From positions 14,402,381-14,466,380 of the forward strand of contig CM039510.1 of assembly GCA_022432975.1 (NCBI GenBank): 64,000 nt of DNA. Direction: 5' to 3'. The notes below the pieces were generated by a model that was not told the DNA's origin, searched no databases, and saw nothing but the letters and a program-made list of their open reading frames with translations. Shown here piece after piece: positions 22,813 through 35,393 of this stretch. Numbering within the stretch: the first letter of the stretch is position 1; every line of letters starts with the position of its first letter. The stretch is from Begonia masoniana (lineage: Eukaryota > Streptophyta > Magnoliopsida > Cucurbitales > Begoniaceae). A program made the translations under genes and the position numbers.

Positions 22813-23227
22813 TGTTTATTTTATCGGATAAAGTTTTAATGAGACACGCGAGATGCACATGTCAATCGGTAGATGTAGATCTTGTTTTCGGATGAAGTGG
22901 TTATAGTTTCTTTTGTCGTTTGTGACCGGATGATGTGAGCAAAAGTGATCTGTCGCTTTGTGACCGGATAATGTGAGTAGTGTTGTTTTGTCGTTTGCGA
23001 TCGGTAGATGCCTATTTGGTTTCAATTCTCTCAGCCATTGTTCATTATTTTATCTATTTTATGAATGATAGTTAATCAATGAGTTTTCTGCTGTAAAGTC
23101 AAGGGTTAACTATGGATTTATCATTACTGAGAGAAAATTTGAAATTTTCCGTAAATTCTCTTAGACCGGTTCCATGTCATGGGTAACAAAAAAAAAACAG
23201 GTCTGAAGACTCGGGGTGTTACAATTA

Positions 23228-23239
23228 TGGTATCAAAGC
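23228..23239 (+). promoter_or_regulatory. Tekay primer-binding site
   Basis: TGGTATCAAAGC begins four bases after the LTR end. It matches the initiator methionine tRNA PBS core TGGTATCAGAGC with one change, the usual primer for chromoviruses. Confidence 0.9.
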
Positions 23240-23363
23240 AAAACCGGGTTCTAAAATCGATTCTGTAGACTGCCTTCCAGCACAGACCGTCACATGAGCA
23301 CACTCCAGCAACTGTAAGTGTTTATAATTTCAGCAAATGTCCTTAAATTATGTTTATGACTAA

Positions 23364-24360
23364 TTGTTTAGGAATCCCAAGATGGTAAGAGGCCAACAGA
23401 GAGATGACAATGTGGATAGCAATACTATCGCCCAACTAACAGAGTTGGTCATTCGCCAATCCCGACAGATCGAGCAACTTGTAGCCACTAGGGAGGAACA
23501 AGGAAATTCTAGCACTAATGCAGCTCGAGATCATGGTGACGAGCGTTTCCATCGACTTCGACCCCCGACGTTTAATGGTCAAGTTTCGGATCCTGTTTAT
23601 GCTGAGGAATGGGTCTGGAAGATGGAGGACATGTTCAAGTATGCAAAGATGGATGAGGGAGATAAGGTCACGTGTGCTGTTTTCCACCTGGAGCTGGATG
23701 CGAGGCATTGGTGGGACTCGATCCAGAGCACCGTGAATACAGGAGCTATGACCTGGGAAATGTTTAAGACTGCCTTCTATGACAAGTACTTCAGCCGAGC
23801 TGTTCGGACTAGCAAGAAGATGGAATTTATGCAACTGCGTCAAACCGGTTCAGTGGCCGATTATATATGTAAGTTTGAGGCTTGTCCAGGTTGATGATGA
23901 GGAAGACAAGATCCACCAATTTGTTCATGAACTAAAACAAGGCTTGTTTAGAGGAGTAAAGAATGCGAGAATTCACAATGTGTCGTTTTTTGAGGTGGCG
24001 GCTAAGGCCTTAGAACTGGAAGAGGTTGAGGTAACATTACAAGAACAACGTGGGCAGACGAAGAAGTTTACTAGAGAGGCTCAACCACCACAACGAACAG
24101 AACAAGGGTTGGCAGCCACAGCAGAATAGGGGGCCTCAACAACAACAGAAAGGTGTGAAGAGACCTTTCAATCAGAACGATGACCAAGGAAAAGGGAAAC
24201 GACCACTGGCTCCCCTATGCCCCACCTGTCAGAAGAATCACCCGGCGAATGCAAGTTACATTCTGGCCGCTGTTATAGATGTGATAAGGTTGGATACATT
24301 GTCAGGGACTGTCCCATGCCGCCGGACCCGAATAGAGCGAGGGTGGCACCTAGAGTCTAT
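23364..24360 (+). pseudogene. gag: Tekay gag
   Basis: The frame from ATG 23364 (or 23382) encodes a coiled N-terminal region (IAQLTELVIRQSRQIEQL), then a gag capsid domain with RPPTFNG, VWKMEDMF and ARHWWDS. Reading passes through three frames, with shifts near 23885, 24045-24090 and 24215-24250. The zinc knuckle near 24270-24315 reads CYRCDKVGYIVRDC, so the histidine of CCHC is replaced by tyrosine. The nucleocapsid function is therefore probably lost. It leads into protease without a clear stop in the third frame. Confidence 0.9.
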
Positions 24361-27300
24361 GCCTTGATGGAAGATGAGGATACAGTGCCACATACAGTCA
24401 TAACAGGTACGATTACGATCTGTGGTATTTCTGCTTATACACTTATAGATACGGGAGCCACTCACTCGTTTGTGGCAACCTTATTCGTACGTAAGCATAA
24501 TTTAGAACCCTTGCCGGCCGAGAGGTCATTTAGTGTTATGTTACCATCAGGGAAGTCCTTACATTCATAACAGGTAGTAAAATGTGATATTGCGACCCTA
24601 GGAGATAAGAAGTGGTATGTAGAATTGATCGTAATTGACATGAAGGGATATGAAGTTATACTAGGAATGGACTGGTTATTCAGACATCATGCCACGATAA
24701 ATTGTAGGTCTGGATTAGTTGAGTTCCGACCCCCGAATAGCGATCGGTATTTCTTCCAAGCTATTCCTAAGATAAGTAAAATGATGATTGTATCCTCACT
24801 AGAAGCCCAGCGATTGTTGAAAGAGGGTTGTGAGAGTTTTCTAGCTAGTGTAATTGATGATCGGGTAAAAAGGAGGATAGAACTGCAAGATATTCCTATA
24901 GTCCGAGAGTTTCCAGAGGCATTCTTGGATGACTTGCCCGGGTTGCCACCGGATAGAGAAATTGAGTTTGTGATTGATACATACCCTGAGGCATTACCTG
25001 TGTCTAAGAACCCCTACCGCATGGCACCTGTTGAGTTGAAGGAATTAAAAGTCCAACTACAGGAATTAGTAGACAAGGAATTTATATGCCCTAGTAGTTC
25101 TCCCTTGGGTGCACCTGTTTTATTCGTTAAGAAGAAAGATGGTTCTCTTAGAATGTGCATAGACTACAGAGAGCTAAACAAGTTGACAATTAAGAATAAA
25201 TACCCTTTACCTCGAATTGACGATCTGTTTGACCAACTACAATGAGCTAAGGTGTTTTCAAAGATTGATTTACGTTCGGGTTACTACCAACTGAAGGTTA
25301 AAGAGGGAGATATACCAAAGACAGCCTTCAGAACCCGCTATGGACACTATGAATTTCTTGTAATGTCGTTTGGATTGACAAATGCGCCTGCAGCTTTTAT
25401 GGATTTAATGAATCGGGTGTTCCGAAAGTACTTGGACAAGTTTGTAATTGTGTTCATAGACGATATCTTAATTTACTCACGGACTGAAACTGACCATACA
25501 GAGCATTTAAGAGTGGTTCTGATGACATTAAGACAGCAGCAGCTCTATGACAAGTTGTCCAAATGTGAGTTCTGGTTGGATAAGGTCAATTTCTTAGGAT
25601 ATGTCATTTCTGCCGAGGGCATATCAGTAGATCCAACCAAAATTCAGGCTGTTAAGGATTGGCCATAGCCAAGGAATGTCAGTGAAGTCCGTAGTTTCTT
25701 TGGTCTGGCAGGTTATTATAGAAAGTTCATTAAGGGATTCTCTATGATAGCTAAGTTTTTAACTAGTTTAACAAAGAAGGACATCAAATACTCTTGGACT
25801 GAAACTTGTGAAGATAGCTTACAGACACTTAAGCTGAAGTTGACGACAGTCACTCTTTTGACTCTCCCAACCGAAGAAGGAAGATTTAGTGTTTATTGTG
25901 ACGCATCTAAAGTGGGACTAGGATGTGTTTTGATGCAAGAAGGTAAGGTTGTGGCGTATGCCTCTAGGTAGCTGAAGAGTTATGAGCAGAATTACCCCAC
26001 TCATGATCTAGAATTAGCCACAGTTGTTTTTGCTTTGAAGATTTGGAGGCACTATTTGTATGGTCAACAGTGTGAGGTGTTTTTTGACCATTAAAGTCTG
26101 AAGTACATTTTCACTCAAAAGGAATTGAATATGAGGCAAAGACGTTGGTTTGAGTTTGTTAAGGATTATGACTTTGAGATCAAGTATCACCCGGGTAAGG
26201 CTAATGTTGAAGCTGACGCATTGAGTAGGATGTCGATGACAATGCAGCCAGCAATGTCAACCATGTCTATGCCTTTGAGGTCAGAAGTTCAGAAGTTCGA
26301 GTTGGAGATGGTTTTGGAGTTGTCAACCTTACTTGCTAATGTTACTATTAGACCAATTATCATGGAAAGAATCAAAGAGGCACAGCAAAAAGATTCAAAG
26401 GAAAATAACAGCATGATGAGTAAGTTAAAGGATGCCTCCTCTGAGTTTAGTCTCTCCAAGGATGGTATTCTAAGATTTAAAAATCGATGGTACATTCCGA
26501 GTGATGAGGAATTACATAAGATGATTTTGGCCGAGGCACACTCGTCCTCATTTTCTGTACATCCTGGTAGCACCAAGATGTATCGAGACTTGAAGTTAGT
26601 TTACTGGTGGCCAAACTTGAAGAGGGATGTTGCCAAATATGTGGAATCATGTTTGGTTTGCCAACAAGTTAAGGCAAAGCATCAACGTCCAGGGGGTACC
26701 CTTCAACCCTTACCGATCCCCAAATGGAAGTGGGAACACATTGCCATGGATTTTGTTGTGGGACTGCCTAAGACAACTAAAGGTCATGATAGCATTTGGG
26801 TTATAATTGACAGGATGACAAAATCAGCTCATTTCCTATCAGTAAGGATAACCTACACGATGGACCAGCTAGCTAATCTTTATATTCAGGAAATCATCAG
26901 ATTACATGGTATTCCAGTGTCTATTGTCTCCGATCGTGATCCCAGGTTCACCTCACGCTTTTGGAAAAGTTTACAAGGCACGCTAGGTACAAAGTTAACC
27001 TTTAGCACTGCTTTCCACCCGCAGACTGATGGATAATCTGAGAGGACCATTCAGATACTCGAGGATATGTTGAGAGCATGTGTGCTGGATTTCCAGACAT
27101 CTTGGAACCGACATCTGCCCTTGGTTGAATTTTCCTACAACAATAACTACAAGTCCACCATCGGTATGGCACCGTTTGAAGCACTGTATGGCAGAAAATG
27201 TAGATCACCTTTATATTGGGACGAAGTTGGTGAAGAAAAACTCCTAGGACCCGAGATTTTGCAGCAGATGTCAGATAAGATTGCCACAATTAGGAAGAGG

Positions 27301-27786
27301 ATGATTACTGCTCAAAGTCGACAGAAGAGTTATGCAGAGCAATGAAGAAGAGATCTTGAGTTTGTCGTTGGAGATGAAGTGTTCCTAAGAATTTCACCGT
27401 TTAAGGGAGTTTTAAGATTTGGCAAGAAGGGAAAGCTTAATCCACGGTTTATTGGACCATTCCCTGTCCTGGCCAGAATTGGCAGTACAGCTTATAGATT
27501 ACAATTACCTCCAACATTGGATAAGGTTCATAATGTCTTTCATGTGTCAATGTTAAGAAAATGCATACGTGATCCGACATATGTTGTTGAACCAACTGAA
27601 ATCGATATTGAGCCGACACTGACGTATGAAGAGAAACCTGTCCGAATATTGGAAGCTACAGTTAAGACTCTACGGAATAAAGAAATTCCTCTTGTAAAAG
27701 TCTTGTGGACGAATCATGGCATTGAAGAAGCCACTTGGGAGCGACAACAGGACATGTTGGTCAAATATCCAGAGCTCTTTGTTTGA
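24361..27786 (+). pseudogene. pol: Tekay pol: PR, RT, RNase H, integrase, chromodomain
   Basis: All domains are in one frame. Protease has LIDTGATHSF (about 24445). RT has [17 protein letters not shown] and the catalytic FIDDILIYS (about 25450). RNase H has FSVYCDASKVGLG. Integrase has an HHCC zinc region (about 26510-26660), the DDE residues within [16 protein letters not shown] and the later E after QTDG. A C-terminal chromodomain has VKVLWTNHGIEEATWE and ends at 27786. Stops lie at about 24568, 25243, 25666, 25969, 26093, 27034 and 27343. Most could be C-to-T changes (CAA, CAG or CGA codons). Confidence 0.93.
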
Positions 27787-27811
27787 TTAATTTTCAAGGA
27801 CGAAAATTTTG

Positions 27812-27827
27812 TTTAAGGAGGGGTGGA
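27812..27827 (+). promoter_or_regulatory. Tekay polypurine tract
   Basis: TTAAGGAGGGGTGGA lies directly before the 3' LTR start TGTAACACCC at 27828 and follows the usual AAGGACGAAAATTTT end region of chromovirus pol. Confidence 0.9.
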
Positions 27828-29346
27828 TGTAACACCCGACAATTTCAGCTAGGTAATTTTCTTGACTATTTTGTTTGTCACCATTTTTTTTATTAACATT
27901 TATGATTTTAAATTTAATGTTAAGACATATTTATTACAAGTTGAGTGAAACTAGGTTGGGTGGCAAGTTTGTAATTAAGTTGGATTTCAGTTAATATATA
28001 TAGAAAATAGAAATCCTTAAACCTCATTAAATCCCACTGTAGTCGACATTTCCTCTCTCGGCGATTTCCCATTTTCTCCAAAGCTCTTCCTCTCTCTCTC
28101 GGCCAGCTACTCCTCCACCAACGATCGATTCTTCAGTATTCACTTCGACAATCCACGCTCTAGGTAAGACTTAGACAATGTAGTTACTGGATAGTTTCTT
28201 AGGGCTCTGTTTTCAGCTAGAACTTAGGGTTTCGGATTCTTCAATGGTTGGGTTATTGTAGTAACATTTATAATCTGTGTTTATCTGCTAAGTTGAATCT
28301 AGTTACTTAGATATTTTGGAAGCTTAATCTGTACGCATTAGGCACTCGACTAGGAAGATTTAGAAATATATAAATTAGAATCTAGGATGACTTTCGGTTA
28401 GAACTTTTAGGAATTTGATTTAACACTGTAATGTGAAATGTTTCTAGGTGAAGAAGTTTAAAGAGAGGTGCTCGAGTTTTTGCTAAGGAAACCAGGTAAG
28501 TGAGTGAGTAAGATTTTCGGCCATTAGGGCCCTACATCTCAAGGGTACTAAGTGGATGTGTTGTTTATGATATTAAATGTATCTGTGCTGGTTATGGTAC
28601 TCGAATTGATGTTGTGATCTTTAACGAATGAATGACTTGCTCTGTAGCCTAATGATTTTAGAATGCTCATGCTCATGCATCACGAATCTTTCTCATGCAT
28701 ATGAAAATATTTTAAAAGCATGATTTTCCCTATGAACAGGAAATGAATATGAAACTTATGAAACAAGGATTAAGAGAGGGTTGGGGGCGGTTTGGCGTAT
28801 GTCACTGTCCAAAAGGAGGACCATGAATACGACCCGAAAGGGATTATGTACACTCTCACTGTCAATCCTCTTTTCGGCACAAATCCTCCCTTAATCCATA
28901 TGATGAAAACGATGAACATGAACAAGAACAAGAACACGAAAAGATCATGAACATGTGTTTCCTTTAATTTGTGCATTCATGCATACATGTTAGCATTGCA
29001 CTCCTTACTAAGTATTAGACTTATAATTTAAACCTTATGATGTAGGTGAAGAACAATCAGGTGAGGATTTCAAACTCAGTGAAGATGCCTAAGTCTGGTT
29101 GCTGGATGGTGCTCAGAGTGACAGTGTGTGACTGGAAAGGCGATTATGATCTCTGGTTGCTACCTTTAAGATATTAGTAAGGTTTATGAATATTGAAGTT
29201 TAAGTATGAGAGATTTTTCTTAAAAATGTTGAATACTAGTAAACTTGTCTGACTGATTTCTGGGTTGTGAATGATCTGTTTATTTAAGTCTTCCGCTATG
29301 CATACTCAGAATACGTCTATGGTTTGTGTCAATTCAAGTTTGTGTT

Positions 29347-31586
29347 TGTAACACCTGGTTTCAATATAAATCAAAATAAGTTATTAAACGGAGGTATATA
29401 ATCTTATGGTTTAAAATTGAGTGAAATGTTGATTAGGTTATTAAGTGACTAGGCAGGGGCAAGATGGTAATTGCGAATTTATATTGTGGATAACGTATTT
29501 AAGGGAAGTGTTAATGAGGTAGCCGCCACTGTTTCATTTCATTTCCTCTTCCACTCTCAGCTCCTCAGCTTAGCAGAGCGCGATAGGAGACCCTCTTCTA
29601 TCCCTCCAGCGATTTCCTCAGAACTATGTGAGTTTTGCTTCTATTTCTTGCTATATTGTAACTGTCGAGGGTTGATAAATGAAGTTTTGAGAATGCGGTA
29701 TGTGAGTGCTAGTTTCGGTTTATGAGTCGAATCGGGAATGCACTATGATTAGGGCTTCCAAACTAATTTCCTTAGCTTTCTGGGTAGCTAGAAGGAAGTT
29801 TGACGAAAGTTTAAATTAATGTTCGATTTGTGGAACTAGGTTTGAGCTAACTCCCGAGGGAGAGGTTTCAACAAGCTTCCCAGGAGACCAGGTAAGTGAA
29901 GTTTGCTTGTGCCTTCGGGCCTACATCACAAACGTAGGATTATGATTACTTGTGTAAATCTGTATTCTATGCATCATGTTTTAAAACATACGAAAATGAA
30001 TTTGAATGCATGATTGGCATGGTAAGGATTGAACATATTGAAACAGTCATGAGAATCAGTTTCACTGTTAAGGGAATTAATCACCCCTTAATGAGACAGG
30101 GATGTATGTACTTTGGAAGAGCTGATCCAACTTTCCAATTTATTAGGGATGTATGTACTTGGAAGAGCTGATCCACTTCCAATTTAACAGGGGGATCTGA
30201 ACAGGAGAATCAGTTTCACTGTTAAGGGAATTAATCCACCCCTTAATGAGACAGGGATGTATGTACTTTGGGAGAGTTGATCCAACTCCCAATTTTACAG
30301 GGGGATCTGAACAGAAACGAAGCATGAGCAACTGAGTTGAGAAAGTAGAAATTGCATATTAGGAATTTATATTTCGTTGTTTCATTTCTTGTTGGCTTTA
30401 CTTACTTAGCATTAGGCTAATAGATGAGTTTTGTGATGTAGGTGTTGAGGACACTGCAGGTGAGTTTCCTGAGTGCACAGATGATTGATGTGGTTGGAGG
30501 AGTACATCCATGTCTCGGCTTGGTAAACTGATGAGGCGGGCTAACTGGTGTCAGCAGATGTTGAGGTTTAGTTGATAATGATCTAGTCTGAGTAGGTCGA
30601 GTTTTCAAGACAGTAGAGATTTTAGTATTTCGAATATATTTTGAATAATATCAATTCTAGCAACCTGTTGGGTTTTTAAGAGTTGGTTTTTACTGGATTT
30701 GATTAATGGAATGGTTTGAATTATCTTTGAAAGGTCTTGGAGAGGCAAGATAAATTTCTGTCTGTAGTTAGAGTTGTGCCTGTTTTTCTATCGGATGATG
30801 TCGAGTGTTTTAGTCGCCCGTTGATGTCGAGCTTTGCTCGTCAGATATTAAGGGTAAAGTCATTCGGATGAGGAGATCATCCGGATGACGTCACCGGTTG
30901 ATATAGAGAAAGTCGTTTGGATGAGGAGATCATCCAGCTGACGTCACCGGTGGATGTCCCTGTTAGACTGACCGGATGACTAAATTTATATTTTGTCGTT
31001 TAGTGACCGGTGGATGTCCCTGTTAGACTGACCGGATGACTAAATTTATATTTTGTCGTTTAGTGACCGGTGGATGTCCCTGTTAGACTGACCGGATGAC
31101 TAAATTTATATTTTGTCGTTTAGTGACCGGTGGATGTCCCTGTTAGACTGACCGGATGACTAAATTTATATTTTGTCGTTTAGTGACCGGTGGATGTCCC
31201 TGTTAGACTGGCCGGATGACTAAATTTTATGTTTTGTCGTTTAGCGACCGGATGAAGTCTCCAAAAAGCCTTCTCCTTTTGTTGACTTTGTTCAAGCGGA
31301 CGACGAGTTTGACTTTTCCGATGTTTAAAGTAATTTCATGAGTTAAACCTTTGCTTCTTAATCGATTGTTTCTTAAGATTTCTAACGTTTTTTTTTAACG
31401 TGGTCTTTGTTAATTTTATTTTTGTTTAAACGAATTTCCGCTGCAAGATTTAAATATTTTGAGCTTTTAGATAATGTCAAATTTAACTGTCGAGCGAAGT
31501 TTTTTTTTTAAAAAAAAAAGAGAGATTTCTTAGTCATGATCAAGCTTTATGTAGCGAACCGGGTTCAGAAAACTCGGGGCGTTACA
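29347..31586 (+). mobile_element. Solo LTR, family A copy 2, nested in Tekay 3' LTR
   Basis: It has target duplication GTGTT at 29342-29346 and 31587-31591. It begins TGTAACACCTGG and ends CTCGGGGCGTTACA. It matches the minus-strand solo LTR at 1907-4263 along its length, with a shorter 60 bp array. Leader cassette: possible donor near 29628, acceptor 29839, exon 2 29840-29891 (52 nt, ending CCAG), intron 2 29892-30441 with GGGCCTACATCAC, CTTACTTAGC and GATGTAG. Confidence 0.94.
30943..31250 (+). repeat. 60 bp tandem array in solo LTR A2 (about 5 units)
   Basis: Units contain GGTGGATGTCCCTGTTAGAC, GACCGGATGACTAAATTTAT and TTTTGTCGTTTAGTGACC. Four units (30961-31200) are practically identical, and a fifth diverges at its end. 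The near identity suggests recent homogenisation or expansion relative to copy 1. Confidence 0.92.
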
Positions 31587-31695
31587 GTGTTAGTCGTGTT
31601 GGGAGTTGAGAAATTCAGGATGTCCTCTGTAGGTAAGAGTCAGGGGTTCATGTCTGTCGATGGATGTTTCTGTTGGTAAGTTAAGGTTTCTGTCG

Positions 31696-31900
31696 ATCGG
31701 ATGATGTCTTCCACCAGATGATGTCTTCTGTCGGATGATGTCTTCTATCGGGTGATGTCTTCCATCGGATGATGTCTTCTACCGGATGATGTCTTCTGTC
31801 AGATGATGTCTTCTATCGGGTAATGTCTTCCATCGGATGATGTCTTCCATTGGATGATGTCTTCCATCGGATGATGTCTTCTATCGGATGATGTTGTTTA
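31696..31900 (+). repeat. 18 bp minisatellite in Tekay 3' LTR
   Basis: About 11 units of the GGATGATGTCTTCYAYC type. This is the same array as in the 5' LTR but about a third of its length. LTRs are identical on insertion, so the size difference arose afterwards. Confidence 0.92.
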
Positions 31901-32307
31901 TTTTATCGGATGAAGTTTTAATGAGACACGCGAGATGCACATGTCAATCGGTAGATGTAGATCTTGTTTTCGGATGAAGTGTGTATAGTTTCTTTTGTCG
32001 TTTGCGACCGGATGATGTGAGCAAAAGTGATCTGTCGCTTTGTGACTGGATGATGTGAATAGTGTTGTTTTGTCGTTTGTGATCGGTAGATGCCTATTGG
32101 GTTTCAATTCTCTCAGCCAGTGTTTATTATTTTATCTATTTTATGAATGATAGTTAATCAATAAGTTTTCCATTGTAAAGTCGAGGGTCAATGATGGATT
32201 TATCATTACTGAGAGAAAATTTGAAATTTTCCGTAAATTCTCTTAGACCGGTTCCATGTCATGGGTAACAAAAAAAAAAAACGGGTCTAAAGACTCGGGG
32301 TGTTACA

Positions 32308-33216
32308 GATATTGCGAAGTAACATGACTGGACAATTTGACTTTAAAATTCATGAGTGGGAAATCCTGATGGTGTTAACGTATTGATAAAATCTTGATTG
32401 ACATTTTTAGTTTTTGAATCCAAGAAATCATCAAAACTATAGTAGCAAAAAATCTCACCAGAAAGGCAATCAATTAAATTATTGTTTAACATGTCAACCT
32501 ATTTATTTTTTGTGTTAAGATTTCCCTAAGCACCATTTCGTTGACATTTTCTAATTAGGCATCAAAACAAGGAAAGACAATATCTAACAACATAGATATC
32601 AAGTTAATATCATCAATATATGGAATGATAATTTTCTAGGGTAGTGAAATGTAATTATGTTTGTCAAGGATTTCGTCCACTCACCAATACAGAGTAACAA
32701 TTTTGCAAAATTAGGGTCTTCTGAATCACACATACTTGTTGTCAAAAACAATCTAGTAAACTTTTTCCATAAAAATGATTACGTTAAACAAGCGTCAATA
32801 ATGACATTTCTTGAAGCTTTTGGAACTACAGGTAGAATCTGTGGAAAATCTCTTCATAATACCATTACCTTGTCTCCAAATAAATTTTTTTTTTCCACTA
32901 ATATCTTGTAGTATATTATTAACAACCTCAAATGTTTCCTTCATAAACATAGGGGATTTGTCCCAAGTTATAAGTGTAATCAAACACAATAATTAAACAC
33001 AGGGGATTTGTCCCAAGTTATAAGTCTAATCAAACACAATAATTATCCAAGGTTAGATTATTTGCTAATAGAGCATGTTGATGATGCGTCAATTTTAAGT
33101 GGTATTTTGAATCGAGAATGTGCACTACGATCCCCTAGTAAAATTGATGACATAACGCCCAAGGAAGCAGTTAATAATGCAATATGGTCTTTTGAGCGGG
33201 TAGTTGCAAGTAATGT
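32308..33216 (-). pseudogene. Helitron helicase, middle segment
   Basis: The minus-strand frame runs from the Walker A downstream region (HIALLTASSGV, a motif Ia-like part, then a SRFKIPLKID stretch) to LITWDKSPM, the counterpart of helicase motif II (normally DEAPM). It ends near NTLTPSGFP, the PSGMPPH-type motif. The left edge is the Tekay target duplication and the right edge is solo LTR D. A 50 bp tandem duplication (32951-33050) disrupts it. Confidence 0.82.
32951..33050. repeat. 50 bp tandem duplication inside the Helitron helicase
   Basis: AGGGGATTTGTCCCAAGTTA and the following 30 bases occur twice in tandem (32951-33000 and 33001-33050) with one or two differences. It inserts extra codons into the helicase near motif II and shifts the frame. 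Confidence 0.9.
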
Positions 33217-33654
33217 TGTAACACCCGAAAAAATTGTTGGATAAATTTGCTCTTATGCGCATTAATTTATGTCTTAAAATTTTTGTTTATTTAAGAATAG
33301 AAATTATTAATTGAGGTTATCCAAAAAATTTGTGTTACGATTTCTAATATGTATATGGTATTTTAGAATTTATAATCTAATTTAAAGAATGGAAAGATAG
33401 CATTAGGAATTTAAGAGTCAAATTGTGGGACTAAATGGAGAGCAGATTTTACAAGATAACCAAATAAACTAAATGGATCAATCTAACTTCTAGTTGGATT
33501 TAACTAGGAGGGCAAATTGGGGATGGAAAAGTGGTAAGTGGGAAACAGCTAATAGTGACTTGACACCTCAAAGCTTCTTCAGGAAGCTTTCCCAATTATG
33601 GGTTTTGAATGAAAATTCAACCAAAAAAAAAAAACAGAGAAAGAGACCCTCATT

Positions 33655-35393
33655 CTCTCTCTCTCACGTCCTCTCCCTTTCTCCTTTCCCTCACTCGGCC
33701 GGCTTTCTTCCTCTCTCTCTCTTTAGTTTAGGGTTTTGAAGGAAAAACCCATAGATTTCCCTCTCTATCGAAGCCCTACCCTCTCCTCTCCCAAATTCTG
33801 ATTTTTGGTCAAGAAACCCACGTCAATCCTTCCCCTCTCTTGCTGTTTTTGAAGTCTTGAAGGTAAGGGTTAGTTTTCTTAATTGAGTTTTCAAGTTTAG
33901 GAATTAATTGGTTAGTTTGTTCGTTGATTTTGTGAGTTTTATGGATTGGGAGTATGATGCACGAAATTTAAGATCCTTAGGCTAAATTTTTGTTGTTTTA
34001 TGCCTCATAATATTAATGTTGGATGTTATTTAAGATTGAAATTGGATTAGTGGATAAATTGATGAAGTTTGGTTGATGATTTAAATGTGCAAAAACTGGA
34101 AAATGTTAGAGCAGTTTCAGTTTTGGGTATTTTCGGCCAATCTATTTAATTTTTTTTGCTAAATGGATTATGCCATATGAAAGTAGACATCTTAAGGATT
34201 CCATAACATTTTGAATCATCAAATTGGGTTGAGTATTGCATTAGATATGATGATTTGAAGTTTGGTTAAAATTGGCCCACTTCGGGTTTTAGAGGAATCT
34301 TGTAGAAGTGTTTGATCTTTTTGGACTTCTTGTTGTTTGAATTGTTAATATGTTAGAATTGACGAATTGAAGGCTTTTGAGATTAAAGATATTTTGAATT
34401 GGTTATAAAGATTGAGCATGGAATCATTGTTCATGACGATGGATTTAAGGTTATATGCTTAAAATTGTGAATTTGATTTTGATTAGAGTTTATGTTTGGA
34501 ATTGAGCTTTGAGTTGGTTGTAAATTGTTGAAATGAGGGCTTATGGATTAAGGGCATTTTCTATTTGGATGTTTTGATAAAGTTGTTGTGAACATGTGTT
34601 TTGGATTGTTGAATGGATTTTTGGGATTTGGCCTCAATTGAAGTGTGATGATGTGATGAATTGTGATATTAACTTTAGGGTTAACATGCTTTGGGTTCGC
34701 AAGTTTTGGAAAGAAGCGAGCAGGTGACGATAAATTGGCTAAGGACCCGAGGTAAGTAATGTTGCTTGTATGTGGCTGTTTGGCCTACATCACAAGGTGC
34801 TAAGATTTTAAGGTTACATATGATTTAATGTGGAAGATGTAGTGTAGTTATGGAGATGTTTGGTTCTAGATTTTGATATGTGTTCCTATTATGTTATGAT
34901 TGTTATTTATAGCCTAGATGATATGTTTATAATGCTTAAGGTTATGAATGGATAGGTTTTCATGTTAGTAGCATCATGGATAGACTGAAGTGGCACAGCT
35001 TTAGAGATATGAAATGTTTGCATGTTATGTTAAGAGTATTTAGTATGCATCACGCGCCATGCATCATGTTTTCAAAGAGCATAAAAAATGATTTGTAAGT
35101 ACAAGTTTTCATGTAAGAAAGACAAAGAAAGAAATGAAAGTAAAGTACATAAACGGTTATTGCGGGGCTAGAGGTTGAAATTCCTTGCGTGAGGTAGAAC
35201 AAATGGTGTCTACTTCGGTGGGGCTGAGGTTGTCGGCTTCCCTTAGAGTGATTGATTCCCCCAATAACTGAGAGCCAGAGAAAGAAAAGATGAAAATGAC
35301 ATTGTTTTACGAATGTGCATATTCATGAGCATACATTTTTATTGACATTATTTGCTGAGCGTTAAGCTCTTTAGATAAACCTTGATGATGTAG
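33655..35393 (+). promoter_or_regulatory. Predicted spliced-leader cassette in LTR D
   Basis: A CT-rich leader (33650-33850) precedes donor GAAG|GTAAGG at 33863. The intron 1 acceptor is uncertain: CGCAAG at 34702 or GAGCAG at 34723. Exon 2 ends CCCGAG at 34751. Intron 2 begins GTAAGT at 34752, has TTTGGCCTACATCACA about 30 nt in, and ends GATGTAG at 35393 after TTTGCTGAGCGTTAAGCTC. Confidence 0.5.

Larger units (their letters stand above)
20498..23223 (+). repeat. Tekay 5' LTR
   Basis: It begins TGTAACACCCGAC and ends CGGGGTGTTACA. A TATATATA box at about 20663-20671 precedes a pyrimidine-rich leader near 20715-20790. Predicted splice sites follow. An 18 bp minisatellite fills 22136-22812. 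The LTR closely resembles the 3' LTR outside the minisatellite, with scattered substitutions and small indels. Confidence 0.94.
20498..32307 (+). mobile_element. Complete Tekay-type (Del) gypsy chromovirus with nested solo LTR
   Basis: Target duplication GATAT at 20493-20497 and 32308-32312 brackets the element. It has a 2726 bp 5' LTR, a PBS, gag, protease, reverse transcriptase, RNase H, integrase, a C-terminal chromodomain, a purine tract and a 3' LTR. The 3' LTR measures about 2235 bp once solo LTR A2 and one of its target duplications are removed. Long LTRs and the integrase-chromodomain order fit the Tekay/Del clade. The coding region has several stops and frameshifts, so it is non-autonomous. 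It lies in the Helitron helicase. Confidence 0.95.
27828..32307 (+). repeat. Tekay 3' LTR, interrupted by solo LTR A2
   Basis: The LTR is in two parts, 27828-29346 and 31592-32307 (with the duplicated GTGTT at the junction). Its total without the insert is about 2235 bp, some 490 bp shorter than the 5' LTR. The difference is mainly the minisatellite, which has only about 11 units here (31696-31900). Confidence 0.93.

Noticed and set aside
30943..31250. Possible CRISPR array (regular repeats)
   Set aside because: Units are contiguous 60 bp tandem copies without variable spacers, in plant DNA inside an LTR.
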